Source of the DNA: a virus
DNA length: 25,930 nucleotides
Virus record (IMG/VR): IMGVR_UViG_3300030012_002345
Coordinates: 1-25,930 of that record
Direction: 5' to 3' (one strand)
A program made the position numbers and the translations under genes. Of this stretch, positions 1 to 6,904 are shown in pieces. How positions within the stretch are numbered: the first letter of the stretch is position 1; each line of letters starts with the position of its first letter. Below the pieces are notes generated by a model, which did not search any database, was not told the DNA's origin, and was given only the letters and a program-made list of their open reading frames with translations.

Positions 1-64
1 GTTTTCTTTTTAGTTATGCAAAATAAAACAGGGGGGGGTTATAGTTATATCAATATCAATATAT
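1..64. other. left-end noncoding stretch, possible half of the packaging region
   Basis: This is a short A+T-rich stretch before the small terminase gene. It holds a run of eight G (31-38) followed by TTA, and a repeated ATATCA motif at 47-58. GGGGTTA at 35-41 is the reverse complement of TAACCCC at 25893-25899 near the other end of the window. If the two ends are joined, these arms lie about 65 bases apart. Phages with HNH-terminase gene order often carry the packaging site here. That role is inference from position; no known cos sequence is recognised. Confidence 0.3.
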
Positions 65-538
65 ATGGCAGGTAGAAAAAAAATACCAACTAAGATAAAA
101 GAAATCAGGGGAACACTTGCGAAGTCAAGAGAGATTGAAAATGAAATGCAAGTGACTGAAGTTTCAGCACCACCAAAGCCACCTAAATGGCTATCAAAAA
201 CAGCCAAACAACAATGGGTTTTAATTACCAATGAACTGTTCAATTTGAGAATGTTGCATTCAGTGGACCTTGCATTGATTGAAGCATATTGTAATGCAAT
301 AGCTTTACACATAGAAACAGAACAGATATTACAAGAATCAGGAAGGATTCAAATATATAGGGATGAAGATGGTAGAATCAAACATAGTCAAATTGTTCCA
401 CTGGTAACTGTAAGCAAACAGGCATTATCAGATGCTATAAAATTAGCAACACAATTTGGATTGACACCTTCAGCAAGAACAAAAATATCATCTGAAAGAC
501 CTTTAGAAACAAAAGATGAATATAATTTTTTTGAATGA
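65..538 (+). CDS. terS: terminase small subunit, P27 family
   Basis: Small terminase, the DNA-recognition part of the packaging motor; it binds the packaging site and hands DNA to the large subunit. The 157-residue product matches the P27 family in length and layout: a basic N-terminus (GRKKIPTK), a proline-rich stretch near residue 36 (APPKPPKWLS), a helical region with W50 and a central LIEAYCNA segment, and a C-terminal region with FGLTPSAR typical of the family. The stop overlaps the large terminase start by ATGA, implying translational coupling. It is the first gene of the head block and follows an HNH nuclease gene if the window ends are joined. The start at 65 is the first ATG and keeps the usual basic N-terminus. 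The family assignment is from recognised motifs, not from a search. Confidence 0.9.
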   Translation: MAGRKKIPTKIKEIRGTLAKSREIENEMQVTEVSAPPKPPKWLSKTAKQQWVLITNELFNLRMLHSVDLALIEAYCNAIALHIETEQILQESGRIQIYRDEDGRIKHSQIVPLVTVSKQALSDAIKLATQFGLTPSARTKISSERPLETKDEYNFFE

Positions 539-2088
539 AATATTATTTTGACAAAACTTCTGCACATAGAGCAGTTGCATTTATAGAAAAACACATCCAA
601 CACTGTAAAGGTGAACTAGCAGGTAAACCATTTTTACTAGAGAAATGGCAAAAGGAAAAAATCATTGAACCACTTTTTGGATGGAAAAGGGAAGATGGCA
701 CAAGAAAATACAGGACTGCATATATAGAGATTCCAAGAAAAAATGGTAAGTCAAGTTTGTGTGCAGCAATTGCATTATATATGTTATATGCAGATGGTGA
801 ACTTGGTGCAGAAGTAATCAGTGCAGCAGCAGACAGGTCACAAGCAGGGATTGTTTTTGAGATAGCAAAAGCAATGGTTTTAGGAAATAAAGAACTAAGT
901 AAAAGGGGAAAGGTGTTTAGAAACTCAGTTACTTTAGAACATAAGAACTCATATTACAAAGCAATCAGTGCAGATGCAAACACTAAACATGGATTCAATT
1001 GCAGTGCAATAATTTTTGATGAACTTCATGCACAAAAAACAAGGGAACTTTTTGATGTATTAACAACATCAACTGGTGCAAGAAGGCAACCACTAACCAT
1101 CTGCATCACCACAGCAGGATATGACAAAGAATCAATTTGCTATGAGGTCCACACCTATGCACAGCAAGTTTTATCAGGTGCAATAAAAGATGAATCCTTT
1201 TTACCTGTTATATTTGCAGCAGGAAAAGATGATGATTGGACCAAGAAATCAACATGGAAAAAAGCAAACCCAGCTTATGGGTCAATCATAAAAGATGAAT
1301 ATTTTGCACAACAATTTAACAAAGCAAATCAAATTGCTTCATATGAAAATACCTTCAAAAGATTACATTTAAATATTTGGACCACTAATGAAAGTAAATG
1401 GATAAATGATGAAGTGTGGAATGATTGCAATTTGGGGGAAATAAATGTAGAAGATTTCAAAGGAAGGGATTGTTTTGGTGGTTTAGATTTAGCATCTACT
1501 AGGGATTTAACTGCATTGACTTTAGTGTTTCCAAATGATGATGGAACATTTGAGGTGCTTCCATTTTTCTTTGTTCCTGAATCTAAGGTTTATGAAAAAA
1601 AAGATTCAGATGGTGTTGATTATTTAGCATGGGTGAACAAGGGTTTTATGTATATGACAGAAGGAAATGTGGTTGATTATAATTTTATTCAAGAAAAAAT
1701 TTATGAAATATGTGAAATGTTCAATGTGGTTGGTATTGGATTTGACAGGTGGAACAGTAGTCAACTTGTTATTAATCTAACAGAAGAAGGTGTGAAAATG
1801 AATCCTATAGGACAAGGGTTTGCAAGTATGTCAGCACCTTGCAAGGAGTTAGAAAAATTGGTTTATGGGAAACAGATAAATCATGGAAACCATCCTGTGT
1901 TAAATTGGAACGCATCTAATGTTCAAATCCAAGCAGATGCAGCAGGAAATATAAAATTCAGTAAAGCAAAATCAAAATCAAAGATTGATGGCATGGTTGC
2001 ACTGGTCATGGCACTTGCACAATATATGAATCAAGAAGAAGAAGATTCAGGAAGTGTTTATCAAGATAAAGATATTTTATTTATATGA
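535..2088 (+). CDS. terL: terminase large subunit (ATPase and nuclease)
   Basis: This is the packaging motor that translocates DNA into the prohead and cuts genome ends. The 517 residues cover both domains. The ATPase has a P-loop-like PRKNGKSS (67-74), a Walker B IIFDE (159-163) and a coupling motif TTAG (192-195). The RNase H-like nuclease shows the expected acidic triad: D318 in GGLDLAST, D404 in GFDRWNSS and D485 in KSKIDGMVAL. This layout fits the Terminase_1 group found with P27-type small subunits and HK97 morphogenesis genes. The length is normal and no key residue is missing. It starts within the stop of the small subunit and its own stop overlaps the next small ORF, so all three are probably co-translated. 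Confidence 0.97.
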   Translation: MKYYFDKTSAHRAVAFIEKHIQHCKGELAGKPFLLEKWQKEKIIEPLFGWKREDGTRKYRTAYIEIPRKNGKSSLCAAIALYMLYADGELGAEVISAAADRSQAGIVFEIAKAMVLGNKELSKRGKVFRNSVTLEHKNSYYKAISADANTKHGFNCSAIIFDELHAQKTRELFDVLTTSTGARRQPLTICITTAGYDKESICYEVHTYAQQVLSGAIKDESFLPVIFAAGKDDDWTKKSTWKKANPAYGSIIKDEYFAQQFNKANQIASYENTFKRLHLNIWTTNESKWINDEVWNDCNLGEINVEDFKGRDCFGGLDLASTRDLTALTLVFPNDDGTFEVLPFFFVPESKVYEKKDSDGVDYLAWVNKGFMYMTEGNVVDYNFIQEKIYEICEMFNVVGIGFDRWNSSQLVINLTEEGVKMNPIGQGFASMSAPCKELEKLVYGKQINHGNHPVLNWNASNVQIQADAAGNIKFSKAKSKSKIDGMVALVMALAQYMNQEEEDSGSVYQDKDILFI

Positions 2089-2258
2089 AATTTAATGAAT
2101 ATTTAAAAGAATTTCAAAAACATAATTCACCCAAAAAAGGTAGGAAAGCATGGGAAATAGTAGAAGAAAAACACTATGAAGAACATGGAAAATTCAAATA
2201 TAATTCCTATCAATCCTTCAAAACAATGAAGTCAAGAAAAAAAAATCAAAAAATTTAA
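2085..2258 (+). CDS. small basic protein downstream of terminase
   Basis: A 57-residue ORF whose ATG overlaps the large terminase stop (ATGA), a spacing that argues for real translation. It is lysine- and aromatic-rich: KKGRKAWEIVEEKHYEEHG is followed by KYNSYQSFKTMKSRKKN. The second half, with a SYQSF-type core ahead of a basic tail, resembles short DNA-binding proteins often seen beside phage terminases, but I cannot name a family. Its stop codon lies inside the start of the duplicated promoter block at 2255. A DNA-binding role in packaging is a guess from charge and position. Confidence 0.6.
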   Translation: MKFNEYLKEFQKHNSPKKGRKAWEIVEEKHYEEHGKFKYNSYQSFKTMKSRKKNQKI

Positions 2259-2336
2259 CAGAGGTAGGGGAAAAAAAATGAAAGTTTTTTGCCTGAAAGT
2301 TTGTTTGTAAGATAAAAAGTAGTATATTTGTGTATA
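2255..2336 (+). repeat. promoter-bearing repeat block, copy 1
   Basis: This 82-base block matches 20626-20707 without gaps; by hand count 68 of 82 positions agree. It starts with TTAACAGAGGTAGG, continues through an A-tract and a T-tract, and ends in TATATTTGTGTATA. The promoter elements sit at the same offsets in both copies. Conservation extends about 45 bases upstream of the -33 element, so more than the core promoter has been kept, perhaps an activator or repressor site or simply recent duplication. The first bases overlap the stop codon of the small ORF at 2085. Confidence 0.8.
2300..2330 (+). promoter_or_regulatory. Bacteroidota-type promoter P1
   Basis: TTTG at 2300-2303 is followed after exactly 19 bases by TATATTTG at 2323-2330. 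This matches the TTTG / TANNTTTG consensus read by the primary sigma factor of Bacteroidota. The predicted transcript start lies near 2336, so the ORF that begins at 2330 with GTG cannot be translated in full and the downstream gene must start at the ATG at 2357. The promoter drives the small-gene block between terminase and portal and possibly the head genes beyond it. Confidence 0.78.
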
Positions 2337-2356
2337 ACAAAAAATCAAATATAATT

Positions 2357-2653
2357 ATGAAAAAATTAAACAACGAACAAATTAAAGAAGTAAAAGAAAT
2401 AAAATTTATTCTTAATCTATTAAATCAAGAACCAATGACAATTGGTAGATTAAAAAATTATTGCAATAAAAAACATAAAAAAAGTTTTGGATATGAAATG
2501 ACATTTGAAGTTGCAGAAAAACACATTGCGTTTTTGTTATCGCAAGGAATGATTGTTAAACAAAAAGAACAAGGAGGTGATGGGTGGAATACATCATATG
2601 AATATGAAGTTTTTGTATTAAATAATTGGTGGGGTGAATTATTAACAAAATAA
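2357..2653 (+). CDS. hypothetical protein, possible winged-helix fold
   Basis: A 98-residue protein starting MKKLNNEQIKEVKEIKF. The ATG at 2357 is chosen over an upstream in-frame GTG because that GTG lies in the promoter, before the predicted transcript start. The pattern helix (ILNLLNQ), turn (EPMTIGRL), helix (KNYCNKKHKK), then EVAEKHIAFLLSQGMIVKQKEQ followed by a strand-rich tail, resembles a winged-helix DNA-binding protein in which the final helix-to-strand pair forms the wing. No family is recognised. It is the first gene after promoter P1 and could regulate that promoter or its twin at 20671, but this is inference. Confidence 0.6.
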   Translation: MKKLNNEQIKEVKEIKFILNLLNQEPMTIGRLKNYCNKKHKKSFGYEMTFEVAEKHIAFLLSQGMIVKQKEQGGDGWNTSYEYEVFVLNNWWGELLTK

Positions 2654-2659
2654 ATAACA

Positions 2660-2678
2660 AGGGGGTGAGATTCCCCCT
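2660..2678 (+). terminator. GC-rich hairpin after first small gene of the block
   Basis: The arms AGGGGG and CCCCCT enclose a seven-base loop (TGAGATT). The hairpin lies seven bases after the stop of the 98-residue gene and 21 bases before the next start. No T-run follows, so it is more likely an mRNA-end stabiliser or a partial attenuator than a full intrinsic terminator. Confidence 0.4.
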
Positions 2679-2699
2679 AAACTTAAAACTAAAAGAGAA

Positions 2700-2846
2700 A
2701 TGGAAAATCTAATTAAATGGCAAGTTTGGGTAAACAAGGATAGCCAACCTATTATAATGTGTCTACCTTTTAATAGTGTAAATAAAGTTCACGAATTTCT
2801 AAGCGAACAAATAAATAAAAGAATAAGTAGCATAAGTAAACTATAA
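2700..2846 (+). CDS. hypothetical 48-residue protein
   Basis: A short ORF, MENLIKWQVWVNKDS to ISSISKL. It is supported mainly by its leader: ACTAAAAGAGAAATG is the same A-rich initiation leader used by several other small genes in this window. The protein has a strand-like start (IKWQVWVNKDSQPIIMCLPF) followed by a helix (NKVHEFLSEQINKRI). No family is recognised. It is the second gene of the promoter P1 block. Confidence 0.55.
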   Translation: MENLIKWQVWVNKDSQPIIMCLPFNSVNKVHEFLSEQINKRISSISKL

Positions 2847-2879
2847 ATAATATTAACAAAAAACTAAAAGAGATGAAAA
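2843..2879 (+). repeat. repeated translation leader, copy A1
   Basis: These 37 bases are identical to 2988-3024, and 30 of them recur exactly at 21004-21033. The unit spans the stop of the upstream gene, a short A-rich spacer (ATTAACAAAAAACTAAAA) and GAGATG, the start of the next gene. It has no Shine-Dalgarno match beyond GAG and is probably a strong A-rich ribosome-loading leader of the kind used in Bacteroidota. Confidence 0.8.
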
Positions 2880-2995
2880 CAGAAATTAAAAAAAATGAAT
2901 TTGGTTTGTTTGAATTACATATAAATAACGAATTGTGTGTAGTTAAAAAAACAAAAAAAGAAATTATTAAATTTTTAAATGAAACTAATAAATAA
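2873..2995 (+). CDS. hypothetical 40-residue protein
   Basis: A small ORF beginning MKTEIKKNEFGLFELHINNE and ending IKFLNETNK. The start is fixed by the repeated leader directly upstream. The strand-turn-strand pattern (FGLFELHINNELCVVKK) followed by a lysine-rich helix (KEIIKFLNE) suggests a tiny folded domain rather than noise. No family is recognised. It is the third gene of the block driven by promoter P1. Confidence 0.55.
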   Translation: MKTEIKKNEFGLFELHINNELCVVKKTKKEIIKFLNETNK

Positions 2996-3024
2996 TATTA
3001 ACAAAAAACTAAAAGAGATGAAAA
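2988..3024 (+). repeat. repeated translation leader, copy A2
   Basis: An exact 37-base copy of 2843-2879, 145 bases downstream. The ATG it carries (3018) sets the start of the next gene. Upstream of that ATG the leader happens to be open in the same frame and would read NINKKLKE, so automated gene callers tend to extend the protein into the leader. Confidence 0.8.
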
Positions 3025-3248
3025 TATATATTGTAAATTACACAAAAATTAACAGTCAAAATGGGTGTTTAATTAGCACCCATAAAGGATTTTTAAATAA
3101 AAAAGATGCAGTAAGTTTTGAAAGTAAAGTCAGAAGGGGTTTGATTGATGAAACACACAAGGGTTTGACTTATGAAAGTTTAATAGAAAAAAATATTCCT
3201 AAAACCAGTAAAGGAATAATAACTGCAATTAATTTTAATACTTTTTAA
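3018..3248 (+). CDS. hypothetical 76-residue protein
   Basis: The protein runs MKIYIVNYTKINSQNGCLIS to ITAINFNTF. A longer reading from 2979 would add 13 residues encoded by the repeated leader; the ATG at 3018, directly after the leader, is preferred. It begins with strands (KIYIVNYTK, GCLISTHKGFL) and then has a helix with an alternating charge pattern (KKDAVSFESKVRRGLIDE), like many small phage accessory proteins. No family is recognised. It is the last gene of the P1 block, ending 58 bases before the portal gene. The palindrome ACTTTTTAAAAAGT spans its stop codon. Confidence 0.62.
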   Translation: MKIYIVNYTKINSQNGCLISTHKGFLNKKDAVSFESKVRRGLIDETHKGLTYESLIEKNIPKTSKGIITAINFNTF

Positions 3249-3306
3249 AAAGTTTATTGTGGGATTGAATTATATTTATTAATATGCACATTATACTGCA
3301 AATAAT

Positions 3307-4491
3307 ATGGGGTTACTAGATTTTATATTTCCTAAAAAGGAAAAAAGAAGCTATAATACAGATTTTATGGGTTCTTTAGGGATTTCATCATCTGGTGTTC
3401 CTGTTTCAGAAAAAGGTTCAATGCAACTTACTGCTGTGTGGGCAGCAGTCAATCTAATTGCTTCAACAGTTGCTTCATTACCTTTGAATGTGTATGAAAG
3501 AAAAAAAGATGGTTCAAAGGCAATTGCCTATGATTTACCCTTGCAACAATTGCTTCATTCAAATCCATCTGAAAGATACACAAGTTACCAATTCAGGAAC
3601 ACCATGATGGTTCATCTTTTATTATATGGAAATGCTTATGCAATAATCAACAGAAATGGGGGTGCAAAGCCTATAAGTTTTGATATAATTGACCCCACAT
3701 TGGTTTCAGCTTCTTTAGGTGAAGATAATAAAGTTTATTATGAAACAGGTGAAAGGACATATCAAAGCAAAGAAATTCTGCATTTTGTTGGACTGTCTTA
3801 TGATGGTTTGATTGGTAAATCACCGATAACTGCTTGTAGGGAAGCAATTGGTGTAGGACTTGCAACACAAAGATTTGGTTCAAAGTTTTTTGAAAATGGT
3901 GCAATCCTGCAAGGTGTATTACAAACAGATGGTAAATTGACTGAAGAATCAGCAGAGAGATTAAGAAAATCTTGGGGTAATAGATATGGGGGTTTGAATA
4001 ATACACATAAAACAGCAGTTCTTGAAGGGGGAGTTTCTTACAAACCAATTTCAGTTCCACTGGTGGATGCTGAGTTTGTTAAGAACAGACAGTTCACAAT
4101 TGCAGAAATAGCAAGGATTTTCAGAGTTCAACCACATATGCTTTTTGATTTGGAAAGGTCCACAAATAACAACATTGAACAACAATCAATTGAGTTTGTG
4201 ACTTACACTTTAATGCCTTATTTGGTTAACATAGAACAAGAGTTTAACAGAAAAGTATTTACTGCAAACGAAGAAAAAAACCACTGGACGAAATTTAGAG
4301 TATCAGAATTGTTAAGGGCAGATGTTGATTCAAGGGGTGATTATTACAGAAGATTATTTGAAATTGGTGTTCTGTCAGCAAATGAAATAAGAGAATTTGA
4401 AGATTTAAATAGATTAGAAGGTTTAGATGGACACTTTGTTCCACTTAACTTAGGTTCAATAGATAATACAAAAAAAAATGAAACTGAATAG
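3307..4491 (+). CDS. portal protein, HK97-like
   Basis: Portal protein, the dodecameric ring at one capsid vertex through which DNA enters and leaves and on which the terminase docks. The 394-residue length is typical of the HK97 and lambdoid portal family. Diagnostic stretches are AVWAAVNLIASTVASLPLNV (residues 44-63), the LLLYGNAYAIINRN segment, the IIDP strand, and the C-terminal ERSTNNNIEQQSIEFVTYTL region that forms the long crown and clip helices. The N-terminus (MGLLDFIFPKKEK) is also family-like. The gene ends overlapping the protease start by 14 bases. No obvious promoter lies in the 58-base gap before it, so expression probably reads through from promoter P1 or further upstream. Confidence 0.95.
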   Translation: MGLLDFIFPKKEKRSYNTDFMGSLGISSSGVPVSEKGSMQLTAVWAAVNLIASTVASLPLNVYERKKDGSKAIAYDLPLQQLLHSNPSERYTSYQFRNTMMVHLLLYGNAYAIINRNGGAKPISFDIIDPTLVSASLGEDNKVYYETGERTYQSKEILHFVGLSYDGLIGKSPITACREAIGVGLATQRFGSKFFENGAILQGVLQTDGKLTEESAERLRKSWGNRYGGLNNTHKTAVLEGGVSYKPISVPLVDAEFVKNRQFTIAEIARIFRVQPHMLFDLERSTNNNIEQQSIEFVTYTLMPYLVNIEQEFNRKVFTANEEKNHWTKFRVSELLRADVDSRGDYYRRLFEIGVLSANEIREFEDLNRLEGLDGHFVPLNLGSIDNTKKNETE

Positions 4492-5578
4492 TAAAGGATT
4501 TAAAAAAGCACAATCATTAATTGAAGCAGGAAAAGTTAATATTGATAGTGACTGGGATTTTTCTGCTGATGATGGTAATAAAATTTTAGGTGATGACAAC
4601 TGGTCTGCCTATGGACAATGGTTTTTGGGAGTTAAAGATGATGTAGATGCAGAAACAAAAGAACATTATGCCTTCCCATTTGGAAAAGATGGAAAGGTTT
4701 ATAGAAAGGCTTTAGTAGCTATAAGACAACGAGCAGCACAATTTAAGCATGATGATATTTTTGAAGCAGCAGGAAAATTGATAAACATGTTTGAAGATGA
4801 CAGAAAAAAGTCAGTTGTAAAAAGGCATATTGATTATATAGAAGAAACAGAAAAGCATTATATTATTCATTATTTAAAAGATGAGCATGAAATGATGGAA
4901 GAAGAAGTTGAAGAAGTTGAAGAAGTTGAAGAAGTTAAAAAAGATGAAGATGATGATATTTATAGAAACCTAACAAAGCAAGAAGGATTTGAAAGAAGGT
5001 TTTTCAATAAAACAGAAATGCGAATTGATGAAGAAAATCCAAGAAGGGTTGTGGGTTATGCTAGTGTGTTTAATTCACTTTCTGAAGATTTAGGTGGTTT
5101 TAGAGAACAAGTTTCAGAAAGAGCATTTGAAAGCGTTATGAATGATAATGTGGTTGCTTTAATAAACCATGACATGAATTACCCACTTGCAAGAACAGAC
5201 AATGGTTCATTGCAATTAACTGTTGATTCAAAAGGATTAAGATATTCATTTGATGTTCCTGAAGGTTTATCATATGGAAATGATTTATTGATTAATTTAA
5301 AATCAGGAAATATATATGAATCATCTTTTGGATTTATAGTTGAAGAAGATTCATGGGAAAGAAAAGATGGTCAACCAATAAGAACTATTGAAAAAGTTTC
5401 AAGGTTGATAGATGTTTCACCAGTCACAATCCCTGCATATAAAGGAACAAATGTTTCAACAGTTGCAAAAAGAAACTTAGACACATATAATGAAAAACAA
5501 AAAACCAAAGAAAATCAAGATTTGCATAAAAGAAATCTTATGGAATTAAAGTTACAAATATTAAAAAATAATAAATAA
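4478..5578 (+). CDS. prohead maturation protease with extra N-terminal domain
   Basis: Capsid maturation protease of the HK97 (U35/S78) type. The protease domain is roughly residues 170-340: strand VVGYASVFNS (191-200), catalytic His in LINHDMNYPLART (H231) and catalytic Ser in NIYESSFGF (S283 most likely). RLIDVSPVTIPAYKGT closes the domain, as in relatives. Unusually, some 170 residues come before it. Residues 38-105 (WSAYGQWFLGV, HYAFPFGKDGKVYRKALVAIRQRAAQ) resemble a small domain seen separately or fused in some other phage proteases. It is joined to the protease by a highly acidic linker of four EEV repeats and DEDDD. The acidic linker may act as scaffold or internal core, since no separate scaffold gene exists. 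The gene is followed directly by the capsid gene (TAA then ATG). Confidence 0.92.
   Translation: MKLNSKGFKKAQSLIEAGKVNIDSDWDFSADDGNKILGDDNWSAYGQWFLGVKDDVDAETKEHYAFPFGKDGKVYRKALVAIRQRAAQFKHDDIFEAAGKLINMFEDDRKKSVVKRHIDYIEETEKHYIIHYLKDEHEMMEEEVEEVEEVEEVKKDEDDDIYRNLTKQEGFERRFFNKTEMRIDEENPRRVVGYASVFNSLSEDLGGFREQVSERAFESVMNDNVVALINHDMNYPLARTDNGSLQLTVDSKGLRYSFDVPEGLSYGNDLLINLKSGNIYESSFGFIVEEDSWERKDGQPIRTIEKVSRLIDVSPVTIPAYKGTNVSTVAKRNLDTYNEKQKTKENQDLHKRNLMELKLQILKNNK
4901..4936 (+). repeat. four copies of a 9-base in-frame repeat
   Basis: GAAGAAGTT is repeated four times without change, coding for EEV four times (residues 142-153 of the protease). Copy number could change by slippage without breaking the frame. 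The repeats form an acidic, probably helical or extended linker between the N-terminal domain and the protease. Confidence 0.9.
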
Positions 5579-6805
5579 ATGGAAAGTTTAAAATTAAAAG
5601 AAGAAAGAGCAATCCTTATAGAAAATATGGATTCTCTGATAAATCTTGCAAAAGATGAAAAGCGAGATTTGACAGAAGATGAATCAAACCAATTTGATGG
5701 CTTTGATTCTGAAATCAAAACACTAGATAAAAAAATTGAAAGATTTGAAAAAATGGAAAAGCTAAATGCAACTATTGCTTCTAAATCATCAAGCACAACA
5801 CCAACTGAAACATCTAAAGAATTAAGAGATTATTCTTTTCAAGATGCTATGAAACAAGCATACTCAGGAAAAATAGAAGGTATTGTGAAAGAAATGGACC
5901 AAGAAGCTAGAAATGAAGCTAGATACACTGGTCAATCTTTTAAAGGAATTGCAATTCCTTCATCAGTTTTAACAACTAGGGCTGCGGTTGGAACTTCGGC
6001 AGGAAATGCAACTGAAGTTATGTCATGGACTGACCAACTAGAAAATAATTTAGTTCTTGCAAGTGCAGGTGCTAATTTTTATGGAGGTGTTAACAATATG
6101 AAATTCCCTGTGTTTAGTTCAATTAATTCAGGCTTTGTTGCAGAAACTGGTGGCTCTGCACCTGCTGCAAATGGAACTGCAAGTTCAATTACATTATCAC
6201 CAAAAAAAATGATTTCAATTGTAAATGTATCTGCTGAAGCAATGGTTCAGAACTCAGGTCTAGAATCAGCATTAAGAAGAAACATGGCTGCTAATATTGC
6301 ATCTACTTTAGAAAGTGCATTATTACAGTCTGATGGTGATGTTTCAAATGGACCTGAATCAATCTTCAGAGATGCTGCAACTGGTCCAACTACTGATTTT
6401 ACTGCGGCTGCTGCGGTTAGTATGGAACAAACATTGATTGCAAATGGTGTTCAATTACAAGGTGCTAGAATGGCATATTTAATGGATTCTGATGCTTATG
6501 CTGCTGCAAAAACTGCGGTTCAAGTCACTGGTGTTTCTGCTTTATATGACAACACAGATAAATCTGTTAACTCTTATTTCTCATTTGTTTCAGGCAATGT
6601 TGCTTCTGATGGCACTGCTGATAAAGCTCATGTTTTATTTGGTGATTTCTCAAAATGTCACATTGCACAGTTTGGTGGATTAGATATTTTATTTGACCCA
6701 TACACAAATGCAGGAACTGGAGAAGCAAGAATGGTTGTTACTTCATTAGTTGATGGAAATGCGGTTCAAAATGATACTGCATTTGTTCAATTATCTGAAG
6801 CATAA
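5579..6805 (+). CDS. major capsid protein, HK97 fold
   Basis: Major capsid protein; hexamers and pentamers build the shell. The 408 residues fit the HK97 family. Residues 1-70 are charged and heptad-like (KEERAILIENMDSLINLAKDE, EIKTLDKKIERFEKMEKL), matching the delta domain that acts as internal scaffold and is removed by the neighbouring protease. The fold proper begins around residue 120 with GIAIPSSVL. It continues with the long helix segment around ALRRNMAANIASTLESALL and ends with the FGDFSKCHIAQFGGLDILFDPYT region typical of the family's P-domain. The exact cleavage site is not visible. A strong hairpin follows the stop. Alanine and glycine codons are richer here than in neighbours, as expected for a highly expressed gene. 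Confidence 0.95.
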   Translation: MESLKLKEERAILIENMDSLINLAKDEKRDLTEDESNQFDGFDSEIKTLDKKIERFEKMEKLNATIASKSSSTTPTETSKELRDYSFQDAMKQAYSGKIEGIVKEMDQEARNEARYTGQSFKGIAIPSSVLTTRAAVGTSAGNATEVMSWTDQLENNLVLASAGANFYGGVNNMKFPVFSSINSGFVAETGGSAPAANGTASSITLSPKKMISIVNVSAEAMVQNSGLESALRRNMAANIASTLESALLQSDGDVSNGPESIFRDAATGPTTDFTAAAAVSMEQTLIANGVQLQGARMAYLMDSDAYAAAKTAVQVTGVSALYDNTDKSVNSYFSFVSGNVASDGTADKAHVLFGDFSKCHIAQFGGLDILFDPYTNAGTGEARMVVTSLVDGNAVQNDTAFVQLSEA

Positions 6806-6821
6806 TATCTATATTAATTTG

Positions 6822-6890
6822 AAATAGAAGGGGGTTAAACAGATACAAAATGGGGAAAGAGGTTTTAAACCTCTTACCCCCTCTATTTTT
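6822..6890 (+). terminator. strong hairpin terminator or attenuator after the capsid gene
   Basis: The core arms GAGGTTT and AAACCTC form a near-perfect palindrome at 6859-6873. The stem extends to GGGG (6852-6855) and CCCC (6877-6880) across an A-A mismatch, then TCTATTTTT follows. A second upstream arm, TAGAAGGGGG (6825-6834), can pair with CCCCCTCTA (6877-6885), giving a larger alternative fold that shares the same C-run. It is 16 bases past the capsid stop and 14 bases before the connector gene. It probably lets only part of the transcription through, raising capsid over connector output. Confidence 0.75.
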
Positions 6891-6904
6891 AAACAATTCA
6901 TTTA

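Noticed and set aside
2330-2356. GTG start adding nine residues to the 98-residue gene
   Set aside because: The GTG begins with the last base of the -7 promoter element, upstream of the expected first transcribed base, so it cannot be translated from P1.
3671-4060. 129-residue reverse-strand ORF inside the portal gene
   Set aside because: It lies wholly within a well-supported portal gene, has no leader or promoter on that strand, and its composition is what the reverse frame of A+T-rich coding DNA gives.
4901-4936. Tandem repeats as a CRISPR-like or regulatory array
   Set aside because: They are in-frame, nine bases, without spacers, and code for a clean EEV linker.
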